A stretch of 64,000 nt of DNA from Marivivens aquimaris (GTDB lineage Bacteria; Pseudomonadota; Alphaproteobacteria; Rhodobacterales; Rhodobacteraceae), in NCBI RefSeq assembly GCF_015220045.1, contig NZ_JADBGB010000001.1, positions 248,001 through 312,000 of the forward strand. The letters run 5' to 3'. Below, one piece after another: positions 18,214 to 27,848 of the stretch. Numbering within the stretch: position 1 is the stretch's first letter; each line of letters opens with the position of its first letter. Under the pieces are notes generated by a model. It was not told where the DNA came from. It ran no database searches and saw only the letters and a list, made by a program, of their open reading frames with translations. A program made the translations under genes and the position numbers.

Positions 18214-21200
18214 TAGTAGTCCCGTTCATAGTAAATACCGATCGAGGTTTCGCCGTCCGATCCGAAGGAGCCCTTGGCCGTGATGTCGTTAGTCACATCG
18301 AGGTTCAGGTTGATTTCGGAGGTACCGTCGGCGCTGACCGTGACGTCGGTATAAACATTCTCGCTCAGGTATTTACCAGCCCGAACCGCGGCGTTGCCCG
18401 CGTCGTCGGTCGTGATGTCGAGGTCATCAAGGCCCGCATTCATACGGAAATCATTGATGAAACCGCCATCGCCGCGACCTGCGAGCGTACCGACGGCAGC
18501 GGCAAGCTGGACGGCTTGCAGCGGGCTGATCGACGACAGGTCACGCCCGAAGATGAGCTGCGATAGTACTTCGTCCTGCGGCAGTTCCGGCGAGCTTTCG
18601 AAGGTGACCGAGGGATCGCTGACGGGGCCAGCGATAATGATGCTCACGTCGGTACCCGTTTCCGCCTCGGTCTGTGCGACCAGTCGGATGTAGGGGTCGA
18701 AATCGCCTTGCAGGGTGATAATACCCTCGGACAGATCGAACCGCTGCTGGAGGATGTCGAGGCGCCCACGGATCAGGCTGAATTGGCCCGACGGGATGAC
18801 CTGATTGGTCGTGCCGCTGATCTGAACGCTACCGCCAAGCTCGGCATCTAGGCCGCGACCACGGATGAATACGCGAGACGGCGCATTGATCGTCAGGTTC
18901 AGCGGATAGGCCACGCGGGTGCCGCCGCTCGTGGTGCCGCTGCTGGATGCATTGGCAGCGCCGGCACGGCTGAGCGTCGCGCTCACATCGGCAGGAGTGT
19001 TCAGGTGGATTACCTCCGGCAAGGAGCCGAGGCTACCCACGGTGGAGGAGGGCACGCGCACCTCGGTCCGGCCGAGGTTGACGACACCGCCGATGACAGC
19101 ACCGCCCGTGAGGCCACCGTTCAGTGTGACTTGGCCCGACGCGGTGGTTTCATAGAGCAGCGGGTCACGAAGAACGATCTCTTGCAGTCCGATGTTGAGG
19201 TTGGCGGGGTAGTTGCCCGACAGACCGACACGGCCACCCACGCTGATCTGTCCACCCTGACCGGATTGGCCATTCAGTGTGATATCAGCCGAGCCGCCGC
19301 CCAGCGTGACGCGGGCGTTGATGCTGTTGAGCGATTGGCCCAGCGTCGGCGCCGATAGAGCGGCGTTCGTCGTGGTGATGGTCCCGCTGACCGAATTCAG
19401 CGTGGCAGGGCCGTTGATGCGCAGGTTGAAGTTCGCCAGACCACTCAGACGGCGAGGTTCGAGCAGGCCATTGATCAGACCGAGCGGCGCGCTGCCATCA
19501 ACATCGAGGTTCAGATTGCCGCTGGTCGAGGCAGTGCCTGCGATATCGGCTTGCGTACCGCCAGGGCCGGTCGCCGAAACGTCAATGTTCCAGTTGTCGC
19601 CTTGCTGGCGGGCGGTGCCGTTGGCGGTAAGTGGGCCACGAAATTCTGACGTGAACATGCCGATGTCGGCCAGACGCAGTTCGAAGTCTGCTGCCGATTG
19701 ACCGTCGGTGTTGTCCAGATCGCCCGTCAGCGAAATGTTCGGGAAGCTCAGATCGAGGCCGCGCACGCCGAACTGGTTGCCTTCGCGGGTGATCTGGCCC
19801 GACAGGCGACCAGTGCCAGCAAGTAGTTGGTCTACCTGAGTATTCCCGATGCCGAGGCTGTTTGCGGTCGATGTCAGGTCGATCACGAACTCCGACGCAT
19901 CGCGGGTCGCCTGACCGTTGATACGCGCATCAAGTGCGCCGCGCAGCGACTGGCCGGTGAGGCCCGCAAATTGGCTGAGATCGGTGAGGTGCAGGTCGCC
20001 ATTGATGGTGCCAAGACCCTCTTGCGGCAGGGACAGGGTCACGGTGATCAGGTCTTCAGCACGCGCGATCGACGCGTCACCGCTCACGCGGCCTTCGGCA
20101 TCGAGGCTACCGCGCGCGTTAATTGCGAGGCGGTCGCTTGCACCGGGGAAGACGTTTTCGGCATCCGTCTCAACATCGACAGCCGCCGTCAGGATCGCGT
20201 CGGTATAGCTCAGGTCGCCAGTGAGCAAGGTTTCGGGTGTCTCGATCCGCAGGTCTTCGACACGAGTGCCTTCCTCGTCGCGGATCAGGTGCACGTCGAC
20301 GGTGCCGTCACCGGCGATGAGGTTGTCGACTTGCTCGATTCCCACGGTAAGGTCGGTTGTCGCCGCATCAACCGTGAGGTCGGCTGCGCTCGACAGGATG
20401 TCGATGGTGCCGGACACCTGCATATCCGCCGAGCCGCCAAGGCCGGGCAAATTGGCGAGCGTTGCAAAGCGTCCCAGACCTTGCACGGAAAGGGTCAGAT
20501 CGGGCGTCACGCGAACTTCGTTTTCCAGCGTCTCGATCGTCGCGGTCAGGTCGCCGTCGATGCCAGAGCCGTTGAGGGTGAATTTGCGCACGTTGATCGG
20601 CTGCCCTTCGGCATAGTCGATGCCAAGCTCACCACTGAGGCGGGAGCCGAGTGCCTGCGCCGTGCCGATATCGTCAAGTTCGATACCATTGGCGGCATAG
20701 TTCAGATCGACGGTGACAGAGCCGTCCTCGCGGCTGATCGTGCCGCCGCCGGAAAGTTCCAGTTCGGGCAGCGACAGTCCGGGACGGCGGAAGCCGTTGG
20801 CGCGGATGTTGGCCGTCCACGCTTCGCCCGCGTTCTGGTCGAAGCTGATGTCGAGGATCGCATTGTCGATTTCGGTCTGCGGGCCGGAAATCGGCAGGAT
20901 GACCGGCGAGCCGTCGGGGCTCTGCATCGTGCCGCTCAGACGGAAACGCTCGGGCCACCCGTCAGCGCCAATAGCAAGGTCGCCGGTCAGGTCGAGCGAT
21001 TGCGCGTCGAGGTTCAGGTCGGACAGGATCACGCGGCCATCGGGGTCTTTGCGGCCTTCGGCGATCAGTTCGATGTTCTCGCCAAAGAAGTCGCGATATT
21101 GCGGCATGAACAGCGCGGTGACGTCACCGCCGACATCAAGACGGAAGGTCTGCGTCGCGGCCTCGGTGCTGCCTTCAGCGGGCTGTTCAGTTGCCAGAAC

Positions 21201-21962
21201 GACGTCGCCCGAGAGGCGTTCGACGCCGTCGGTCGCGATGGTCAGGTTCGCAGCGTAGTCCGAAATCGGGCCGGAGCCTTGGAGTTCAAGCAGGACCGCG
21301 GGCTCACCGGGCAGGCCGATGGTGGTCGCAGCCAGACCTTCGGGGCCTTCTTCAAGGCGCATGGTCAGGTCAAGCTCGCGGGTCGCGTTCGAATACGCGG
21401 CGTCGATCAGGAATTCACCCTGCTTGTCATCGGTCCGGCTGGCCGCGAAATTGGCGGAGCCTTCACCGCCCGAGAGGCTGGCCTGACCCGAGATGTTCAT
21501 CTGCACTGGCTCGCCCAGCAGCGTCTCGCCCAGATCCAGCTCTCCGATTTCGAATTGGTCGACTTTGATCGAAACGGGGAGTTCCGGTAGCGCGAAGGGC
21601 TGCGCGGTCGGTTCGGGCGGGGCAGCCTCGGTCTGGGGCGCGCGGATGATCTCGATCCGTCCTGCGGTCAGTTCGGAAATGTCGATCTCTCCCCCCAAGA
21701 GGGCAGAGCGGTCCCAGTCCAGAACCAGATCCTGCGCGTCGAGCCAGATGCCTTCGTCATCGCCGATGGTGAGGCGGTCAATGGTAGCGCGGGAGCTCAG
21801 CGCACCTTCGAAGCCGTAAATCTGGACAGAGCGACCCGCGCTCGAAAGCTGGTCCTGAATGAAACCTGCGATCAATCCACGGTCTGCGGTTTGTTGTTCT
21901 TCGTCCTGCGCCCATGCGGTGACGGGCATGCAGGCGACTGCTGTGATGAGTAGTTTACGCAT
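18213..21962 (-). CDS. tamB: TamB, inner-membrane-anchored AsmA-like translocation/assembly protein
   Basis: 1249 residues. TamB spans the periplasm as a long beta-taco groove and works with TamA in outer-membrane protein insertion and phospholipid transport. It begins with a signal-anchor (MRKLLITAVACMPVTAWAQ), continues with a long run of repeated beta segments rich in 'LTGDL' and 'ISGTI' units, and ends in the conserved DUF490 domain (FIRGRGLDAELGGSVQISG, RGRLDILQQRFDLSEGIITLQGDFDPYI, ELPQDEVLSQLIFGRD and a terminal YYERDY). Its start overlaps the tamA stop by one base. Confidence 0.94.
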   Translation of the reverse strand: MRKLLITAVACMPVTAWAQDEEQQTADRGLIAGFIQDQLSSAGRSVQIYGFEGALSSRATIDRLTIGDDEGIWLDAQDLVLDWDRSALLGGEIDISELTAGRIEIIRAPQTEAAPPEPTAQPFALPELPVSIKVDQFEIGELDLGETLLGEPVQMNISGQASLSGGEGSANFAASRTDDKQGEFLIDAAYSNATRELDLTMRLEEGPEGLAATTIGLPGEPAVLLELQGSGPISDYAANLTIATDGVERLSGDVVLATEQPAEGSTEAATQTFRLDVGGDVTALFMPQYRDFFGENIELIAEGRKDPDGRVILSDLNLDAQSLDLTGDLAIGADGWPERFRLSGTMQSPDGSPVILPISGPQTEIDNAILDISFDQNAGEAWTANIRANGFRRPGLSLPELELSGGGTISREDGSVTVDLNYAANGIELDDIGTAQALGSRLSGELGIDYAEGQPINVRKFTLNGSGIDGDLTATIETLENEVRVTPDLTLSVQGLGRFATLANLPGLGGSADMQVSGTIDILSSAADLTVDAATTDLTVGIEQVDNLIAGDGTVDVHLIRDEEGTRVEDLRIETPETLLTGDLSYTDAILTAAVDVETDAENVFPGASDRLAINARGSLDAEGRVSGDASIARAEDLITVTLSLPQEGLGTINGDLHLTDLSQFAGLTGQSLRGALDARINGQATRDASEFVIDLTSTANSLGIGNTQVDQLLAGTGRLSGQITREGNQFGVRGLDLSFPNISLTGDLDNTDGQSAADFELRLADIGMFTSEFRGPLTANGTARQQGDNWNIDVSATGPGGTQADIAGTASTSGNLNLDVDGSAPLGLINGLLEPRRLSGLANFNLRINGPATLNSVSGTITTTNAALSAPTLGQSLNSINARVTLGGGSADITLNGQSGQGGQISVGGRVGLSGNYPANLNIGLQEIVLRDPLLYETTASGQVTLNGGLTGGAVIGGVVNLGRTEVRVPSSTVGSLGSLPEVIHLNTPADVSATLSRAGAANASSSGTTSGGTRVAYPLNLTINAPSRVFIRGRGLDAELGGSVQISGTTNQVIPSGQFSLIRGRLDILQQRFDLSEGIITLQGDFDPYIRLVAQTEAETGTDVSIIIAGPVSDPSVTFESSPELPQDEVLSQLIFGRDLSSISPLQAVQLAAAVGTLAGRGDGGFINDFRMNAGLDDLDITTDDAGNAAVRAGKYLSENVYTDVTVSADGTSEINLNLDVTNDITAKGSFGSDGETSIGIYYERDY

Positions 21963-23737
21963 TAGAATGCCTGCCCGATACCAATGTAGACGTCCACGTT
22001 TTTGCCTGCGTTCTCGCCCGAGGCGGAGGTCGCAACGTCGAGCCTGATCGGGCCGATGCCTGTGTTGTAACGAAGGCCGAGACCCGCACCCGCGTGGTCG
22101 TCGCCGTCTTGAAGAGGGATTTCGCTGCCACCGACGTAGCCGTAGTCATAGAAACCCACGACGCCGATGCTGTCGGTCACATCAAAGCGCGCCTCGACCG
22201 AGGCAACGGCTAGGCTGAGACCGCCCGAGTAGACGCCGGGGGAGTATTCATAGCCGAGCGACTGGTAGCTCTGGCCGCGCACGGTACCGCCGCCGCCCGA
22301 ATAGAACAGGTAGTCGGCAGGGGCCTCATCGGCGTCCACACCGAGCACGCTCCCGACTTGGCCGCGCGCTGCGAGGGTGAAGCGGTTATCTTCACCAAAG
22401 CTGCGGTACACGCGACCGTCGAAGTAGACGCGGCCGCCGGTGCCAGCGTTGTCGATGCCGATGAATGGCGTCAGCTCAAGATTACCGTACCACCCGTCTT
22501 TCGGGTTCAGCGCATTGTCGCGGTGATCGACCTCTCCGGTGAGCGGGATCGTGGCCAGTACGTACTCGCGGTAGCCGAAGTCATCGTCGGTTTTCGCCGC
22601 GATGAAGCCCAAACCGCCGGTGATGTAGGTATATTCGCCGATCTGGCGGTCGACGGTGATCGAGCCGGTCAGCTGGTCGAGGAAATAAGTCGGCTCGTCC
22701 TTGCGTTCGAGGCCGAGTTTCACGGTCGCGGTGGTGTCGATCGCAAACGGGCGGGGGTATTTGAACAGCAGGTTCAGCGCATAATCGACGCCGCCCGTAT
22801 CACCCGCAATGCCCGAAATCTCGCCGTCGAGGCGGAGGCTTTCCGCGCCGCCGAACACATTGCGGTTCAGCCAGTAGGCGGTCAGCGACAGACCGTCGGT
22901 CGAGGACACCTCGGCACCCGCTCCAACGCGGTAGCGGGGCATCTCGGCGACTTCCATTGTGATTGGCAGAGTGTTGTTCGGGCCGATGGTGTCGCTTTCG
23001 ACCATGGCCACAGACGAAAACGCGCCGGTTTTGCGGAGACGCTCGGCAACTTGGTCCAGCTTCTCGGGCGAATAGATTTCGCCGGTCGGCATCCCCGCGA
23101 TACGCAGGATTTTCTGCGTCTGGACCATTTCGTTGCCTTCGACCGCCAAGGGGCCAAAGGTCAGTTGCGGGCCGGAGCCGATGACGACAACCGCGTCCAG
23201 TTCTTCGTCCTGATGGCGTGCGGTAATGCGCTGGCTTTCAACCTCGGCCTTGGCGTAGCCTTCTTCGCGCCACGCGTTCACGCCGGTGCTGACAGCAGAG
23301 CGGATTGCGTCGACGCGGGCGACCTCGCCGCTGCGGAATTCTTCGGGCAGTTCTGTGCCTTGGGGGACAGGCGCAACCTCGGCGCGGCCAAAGTCGAAAC
23401 GCGGGCCTGCGGTAACCGTCATGATGACGTCGCTGATCTCGGTGGGGCCACCGAGCGGCGCGATGGTGGAGGCTTCGCGTCCGTCAATCTGAATGGAAAT
23501 CGTCGGGCCGTAGTAGCCTTCGGAATAAAGTCCGGTCAGCAGACGTTCATAGTCCGCACGGGCCGCCGCGACGACGTCCTGCGCGGTCGCCCCGCCTTCG
23601 TCGAGAATGCTTTTGACCAGCGACGCGCTGTCAAGCTTCTGCTGCAGACTGTCTTCATCGACACGGATTTCGAGGTTTTGCGCGACACCCGCAGTGCCAA
23701 CGCCGACTGCAAGCAGCCCGACTACCAGTTTCTTCAC
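21962..23737 (-). CDS. tamA: TamA, BamA-like outer-membrane barrel protein
   Basis: 591 residues from GTG 23737, chosen because the signal peptide then begins correctly (VKKLVVGLLAVGVGTAGVAQ). The N-terminal 250 residues are POTRA domains; the C-terminal half is a 16-strand barrel with the Omp85 signature around the VRGQSYQSLGYEY region and a terminal phenylalanine. TamA is the outer-membrane partner of TamB. The upstream frame continues to 23788 without family similarity. Divergent from a TetR gene. Confidence 0.93.
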   Translation of the reverse strand: MKKLVVGLLAVGVGTAGVAQNLEIRVDEDSLQQKLDSASLVKSILDEGGATAQDVVAAARADYERLLTGLYSEGYYGPTISIQIDGREASTIAPLGGPTEISDVIMTVTAGPRFDFGRAEVAPVPQGTELPEEFRSGEVARVDAIRSAVSTGVNAWREEGYAKAEVESQRITARHQDEELDAVVVIGSGPQLTFGPLAVEGNEMVQTQKILRIAGMPTGEIYSPEKLDQVAERLRKTGAFSSVAMVESDTIGPNNTLPITMEVAEMPRYRVGAGAEVSSTDGLSLTAYWLNRNVFGGAESLRLDGEISGIAGDTGGVDYALNLLFKYPRPFAIDTTATVKLGLERKDEPTYFLDQLTGSITVDRQIGEYTYITGGLGFIAAKTDDDFGYREYVLATIPLTGEVDHRDNALNPKDGWYGNLELTPFIGIDNAGTGGRVYFDGRVYRSFGEDNRFTLAARGQVGSVLGVDADEAPADYLFYSGGGGTVRGQSYQSLGYEYSPGVYSGGLSLAVASVEARFDVTDSIGVVGFYDYGYVGGSEIPLQDGDDHAGAGLGLRYNTGIGPIRLDVATSASGENAGKNVDVYIGIGQAF

Positions 23738-23942
23738 AATGCCCCCGTCACCACATCTTGCGTCATAAAATAAATTTCGAGTCACCATAGCCTATGCACT
23801 ATCCGGATGACATGACCACTACATACCACGCGGGTTCCCGCCTATCCCATCACATGTAACTGATCCGCGAGCGGGCCGCTTCAAGATAGAGCGCATTGAT
23901 ACGGGCAGCGGGGATTGGTATCCAATGCGTCCGGAGGCCGAT

Positions 23943-24548
23943 ATGACCCAATCCCCCCGCCGAAAATCCATCGGCTCCCAGCGAAATCCTGAAACAATCG
24001 CGGCGGTGCGTGCAGCTGCCGAAGCTGTCCTTGAGCAAAAAGGGCTGGCGGGTTTCACCATCGAGGCCGTTGCCAAAGAGGCACGGGCTGGCAAGCCCAC
24101 GATATACCGTGGATGGGGCGGAAGGGCAGGATTGTTGCTCGACATATACCAATCCCGGAAACCTGCGGACCTGCATCCCGACACGGGGTCCGTCCGTTCG
24201 GATATCGCTGCGTTTCTCGTCAATCTGATGGACAGTTGGGAAGGCACCAGCGCGGGACCGATCTTCCGCTCCATTGTGGTTGAGGCGCAACAAACCGCAG
24301 CATCGCGCAACGCGTTGGACGGCTATTTCGTCGAGGTGATCGCGGAAACCGAAGCGATGCTGTCTCGTGGCGCAGCGAACGGCGAAATTTCCAAAGACGC
24401 CAACCTTCCGCAAGCGGCAGAGATGCTGCTGTCGATCACTGTGCAGCGTTTGCTGTCAGGGCGGAGCCTTGGGGTTAAGGACGCGGGCTTGATGGCCGAC
24501 ATGATCCTGAGCGGCATCGCGCCTCAGACGAACGGATCGTCCTCGTAA
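23943..24548 (+). CDS. TetR/AcrR family transcriptional regulator
   Basis: 201 residues from ATG 23943, which has GGAGG five bases upstream; an in-frame ATG at 23925 lacks one. The helix-turn-helix is [46 protein letters not shown] (about 25-70), and the C-terminal ligand domain is of the TetR_C_16/AefR-like kind. Its targets are unknown; the divergent neighbour tamA is the nearest candidate. The 3' end overlaps truA on the other strand by 25 bases. Confidence 0.9.
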   Translation: MTQSPRRKSIGSQRNPETIAAVRAAAEAVLEQKGLAGFTIEAVAKEARAGKPTIYRGWGGRAGLLLDIYQSRKPADLHPDTGSVRSDIAAFLVNLMDSWEGTSAGPIFRSIVVEAQQTAASRNALDGYFVEVIAETEAMLSRGAANGEISKDANLPQAAEMLLSITVQRLLSGRSLGVKDAGLMADMILSGIAPQTNGSSS

Positions 24549-25291
24549 CCCACGCCTGCGAGGTAGAGTCCCTCGGGCGGACAAACGGGGCCGCAAGCCG
24601 AGCGCTCCTTGGCCTCGAGCGCTTCAGTCACGTCATCGGGCGTCCAGCTGCCTGCGCCGACACGCTCCAATGTGCCGACGAACGAGCGCACCTGATTGTG
24701 CAGGAACGAGCGCGCGCGGACGTGGAAACGGAATTCCTGCGCGTCGGGGCGTTCGATTTCCTCGACGCGCAGTTCATCGAGTGTCCGCACGGGGCTGTCG
24801 GCCTGACATATCGATGAGCGGAACGTCGTAAAGTCGTGCCGACCGAGCAGTCTGTTCGCACCTTCCTGCATTGCCGCACCGTCGAGCGGGTTTTTCACCT
24901 GCCAGACAAGTCCGCCCTCATGCACGAGCGGCGCACGGCGCACGACCAGACGGAACAGATACCGCCGCTCGTTGGCCGAAAAACGCGCGTGCCAGTCATC
25001 GGCGACGCGTGCGGCTTTAACGATGGCGATAGGCTGCGGCTTGAGGTGGTAATTGAGCGCTTCGGACAGACGAAACGGATCCCACTCACGCTCCATGTCG
25101 CAATGCGCAACCTGATGCGTCGCGTGAACGCCCGCGTCGGTACGGCCAGCGGCAGCGATGGTGTGGGCGCGAGGCTCCAGTTTCGCCAGCGCAGCCTCTA
25201 TCGCGCCCTGAACGGACGGCTGGTCGGCCTGCCTCTGCCATCCGGCAAAAGGCGCACCATGGTATTCGACCTGAAGAGCATAACGGGGCAT
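24524..25291 (-). CDS. truA: tRNA pseudouridine(38-40) synthase
   Basis: 255 residues. Isomerises uridines 38-40 of the anticodon stem. The catalytic aspartate is in [15 protein letters not shown] (about residues 48-62), the N-terminal block is [18 protein letters not shown], and the C-terminal [21 protein letters not shown] closes the active site. Complete and of normal length. Convergent with the TetR gene. Confidence 0.96.
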   Translation of the reverse strand: MPRYALQVEYHGAPFAGWQRQADQPSVQGAIEAALAKLEPRAHTIAAAGRTDAGVHATHQVAHCDMEREWDPFRLSEALNYHLKPQPIAIVKAARVADDWHARFSANERRYLFRLVVRRAPLVHEGGLVWQVKNPLDGAAMQEGANRLLGRHDFTTFRSSICQADSPVRTLDELRVEEIERPDAQEFRFHVRARSFLHNQVRSFVGTLERVGAGSWTPDDVTEALEAKERSACGPVCPPEGLYLAGVGYEDDPFV

Positions 25292-25396
25292 GTCAGCCCG
25301 ATAAGCCGATGCGGCATGGATTTCAATGCTGCGCGCACCCTACCAATGGCAGGCATTCCGACCTATCTATCTGGCAGGGCCGAAACGGAGAGACCA

Positions 25397-26809
25397 TTGC
25401 CGCTCAATAGCATTGTGAACGGGATCACCCGCACGATTGAAACCGCGACCGATGTGGTGACCTCGCCGTTTTCCGAACCCGTGATCCGTCTGGGCGTCAC
25501 CGGCCTCAGCCGTGCGGGTAAAACCGTGTTCATCACCTCGCTCGTCGCCAATCTGATGGACCGCGGACGGATGCCGCAGTTCGTGCCCGCCGCGAATGGC
25601 GCGATCCTTTCCGCCTATTTGCAGCCGCAGCCCGACGACACCGTTCCGCGCTTTCCGTTCGAGGATCACCTGTCCAAAATTACGTCGAAGACCCCGTCGT
25701 GGCCCGAAGGCACCCGCCGCACGTCGGAGCTGCGCCTATCGCTGCGGGTTCGCTCGTCGGGTCTGCTGTCGGGTGTCTCGGGGCCGCGCACGGTTCACCT
25801 CGATATCGTTGACTATCCGGGCGAATGGCTGCTCGATCTCGCGCTCTTGGAAAAGACCTACGAGCAGTGGAGCGCAGAGACGCTCGACCGTATGAATTAT
25901 CGCAAATCCGCTGACGGTTTCCGCAACACGCTCGACCAGTTCGATGCGACGGCAGAGTTTCAAGAGACCGCGCTGGGCGCGCTATCCGCCGCCTTCGCCG
26001 ATTATCTGGAGGCTGCGCGGCAGGAGGGCTATTCCGACCTCACCCCCGGTCGTTTCCTGCTGCCCGGCGACCTTGAAGGCTCGCCTGTGCTGACCTTCGC
26101 GCCGCTGCCCGATGATGCACCGCAAGGGCGGGGGACCTACTGGCGCGAGTGCGAGCGCCGTTTCGAGGCGTATAAGAAACAGGTCGTTAAGCCGTTCTTC
26201 CAAGAGCATTTCGCCCGCATTGACCGCCAAATCGTTCTCGTCGATGTGCTGGGGGCGATCCATAACGGACCGCGCGCGGTCGAGGATTTGCGGACCGCGA
26301 TGGCCGATATCCTGTCGGCGTTCCGTCCGGGCCGGAACGCGTGGCTGTCGCGTATCCTCGGGGGCAAAAGGGTCGAGAAGATCCTGTTTGCCGCGACAAA
26401 GGCCGATCACCTGCATCATTCCCAACACGCCAAGTTGACGGCGATCACTGCTGCGCTGCTGCGTGACGCCAAGGATCGCGCCGACTTTGCTGGCGCTGAA
26501 ACCCAAGCCATGTCGATTGCTGCCTTGCGCGCCACCACCGAAGACACCGTCGTTCACGACGGCACCGAATTGAATGTCGTCAGAGGCACGCTCGAAAACG
26601 GTCGGCAGGCGGCATTCTATCCGGGCGCTCTGCCGGATGATCCCGCGCATCTGCTCGGGCCGGCCCGCGACCGCGCCGAGCAATGGCTCGATGAGGACTA
26701 CGGCATCATGAATTTCTCGCCCGCGCCGCTGACACTTAAGGCCGGAGACGGTCCGCCGCATATCCGCCTCGACCGCGCTGCCCAATTCCTGTTCGGAGAC
26801 CGCCTGTGA
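25397..26809 (+). CDS. ycjX: YcjX-family (DUF463) P-loop protein
   Basis: 470 residues. YcjX proteins are GTPase-like, with a Walker A here of GLSRAGKTVFITSLVA (residues 36-51) and LDIVDYPGEWLLDLALL as the G3-like segment; they are induced by envelope or heat stress in enterobacteria. I chose TTG 25397 (GGAGA five bases upstream, matching the N-terminus of relatives) over ATG 25346. It overlaps the next gene by four bases, the usual ycjX-ycjF pair. Confidence 0.88.
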   Translation: MPLNSIVNGITRTIETATDVVTSPFSEPVIRLGVTGLSRAGKTVFITSLVANLMDRGRMPQFVPAANGAILSAYLQPQPDDTVPRFPFEDHLSKITSKTPSWPEGTRRTSELRLSLRVRSSGLLSGVSGPRTVHLDIVDYPGEWLLDLALLEKTYEQWSAETLDRMNYRKSADGFRNTLDQFDATAEFQETALGALSAAFADYLEAARQEGYSDLTPGRFLLPGDLEGSPVLTFAPLPDDAPQGRGTYWRECERRFEAYKKQVVKPFFQEHFARIDRQIVLVDVLGAIHNGPRAVEDLRTAMADILSAFRPGRNAWLSRILGGKRVEKILFAATKADHLHHSQHAKLTAITAALLRDAKDRADFAGAETQAMSIAALRATTEDTVVHDGTELNVVRGTLENGRQAAFYPGALPDDPAHLLGPARDRAEQWLDEDYGIMNFSPAPLTLKAGDGPPHIRLDRAAQFLFGDRL

Positions 26810-27807
26810 CCCGCAAAGGCCCGATCCTTATCGACCTCGAACCCAACGACGCGCCGAACCCCGCCGAGGCGCCGCCGATCCTTGATGACGACGTGCCGCC
26901 GCAGGGCGCAGCGATGCAGCAACTCGCGGCGCTTTCGGTGCGTCGGCGTTCACCGCTGCTCAAGTGGTTCTTTGGTCTGCTAGCATCGCTGATCGGCTTT
27001 ATCATTTCGCTCGCGGCTTGGGACTATGTGACGAGCCTGCTGAACCGCTCGCCAGTTCTGGGCCTCATCGCGACGGTGCTGATCGGGGCGGTGCTGCTGT
27101 TGCTCGCACTTTTGGCGCTCAAGGAAATCTGGGCGCTTTCGCGGATGAAGCGGCTCGACCGTGTGCATCAGGCAGCGATGGACGCGGCGGCCTCGCGTGA
27201 TTTGAAGGCGGCAAAGGACGTGGTCGCGCAGGTCGAGGCGCTTTATGCGCACCGCGCGGACATGAAGTGGGGGCTGCAAACCCTGAAAGAGCGCAAAGAC
27301 GAAGTGCTCGACGCCGATGGCCTTCTGGGTTTGGCGGAGACTTCGCTGCTGCTGCCGCTTGACCAGCGCGCGCGGGCCGAGGTTGAGGCGGCCTCGCGTC
27401 AGGTGGCAACTGTCACGGCCATCGTGCCGCTCGCATTGGCGGACGTGTTCACGGCGCTTAGCGCGAACCTGCGGATGATCCGCCGGATTGCAGAGATTTA
27501 CGGGGGGCGTTCGGGCACGCTGGGGTCGTGGAGGCTGACTCGTTCTGTGTTGTCGCACTTGGTCGCAACTGGCGCTGTGGCGGTGGGTGATGACCTGATC
27601 GGTACCGTTGCTGGAGGTGGCGCGCTGACCAAAGTGTCCCGCCGTTTCGGCGAGGGTGTTGTGAACGGAGCGCTGACGGCACGCGTTGGCCTCGCCGCAT
27701 TGGAGGTCTGCCGCCCGCTGCCCTATGTCGTGGCGCAGAAGCCGACGGTTTCTGGTTTGGTCGGTCGTTCGCTCACCGGCCTCTTCGGGCGGAATTCGGC
27801 ATCATAG
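26806..27807 (+). CDS. ycjF: YcjF-family (TIGR01620/DUF697) membrane protein
   Basis: 333 residues from GTG 26806, inside the stop of ycjX. Two adjacent membrane helices lie at about residues 49-70 and 82-104 (WFFGLLASLIGFIISLAAWDYV, then VLGLIATVLIGAVLLLLALLAL). The C-terminal DUF697 region includes ALADVFTALSANLRMIRRIAEIYGGRSG. Function unknown; always paired with ycjX. A hairpin-and-T repeat follows the stop. Confidence 0.88.
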   Translation: MTRKGPILIDLEPNDAPNPAEAPPILDDDVPPQGAAMQQLAALSVRRRSPLLKWFFGLLASLIGFIISLAAWDYVTSLLNRSPVLGLIATVLIGAVLLLLALLALKEIWALSRMKRLDRVHQAAMDAAASRDLKAAKDVVAQVEALYAHRADMKWGLQTLKERKDEVLDADGLLGLAETSLLLPLDQRARAEVEAASRQVATVTAIVPLALADVFTALSANLRMIRRIAEIYGGRSGTLGSWRLTRSVLSHLVATGAVAVGDDLIGTVAGGGALTKVSRRFGEGVVNGALTARVGLAALEVCRPLPYVVAQKPTVSGLVGRSLTGLFGRNSAS

Positions 27808-27814
27808 ATGCCGA

Positions 27815-27848
27815 TGCCTCCGGCGGAGGTATTTTTATCAGAATGAAG
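27815..27848 (+). repeat. Copy 1 of a dispersed Rhodobacteraceae intergenic repeat (short form)
   Basis: GCCTCCGGCGGAGGTATTTTTATC, then AGAATGAAG. The hairpin CCTCC/GGAGG followed by TATTTTTAT also makes a terminator-like end for ycjF. Its flank (CTTCATTCTGA on the minus strand, then AAATACCTC) recurs at 62840-62865. I recall this element at many gene ends in the family. Confidence 0.6.

Noticed and set aside
19827..21590. Long plus-strand frame opposite tamB; similar ones opposite priA (28044-29603) and ileS (33673-35772)
   Set aside because: High-GC antisense shadows: the minus-strand genes are certain and the antisense products have no motifs.
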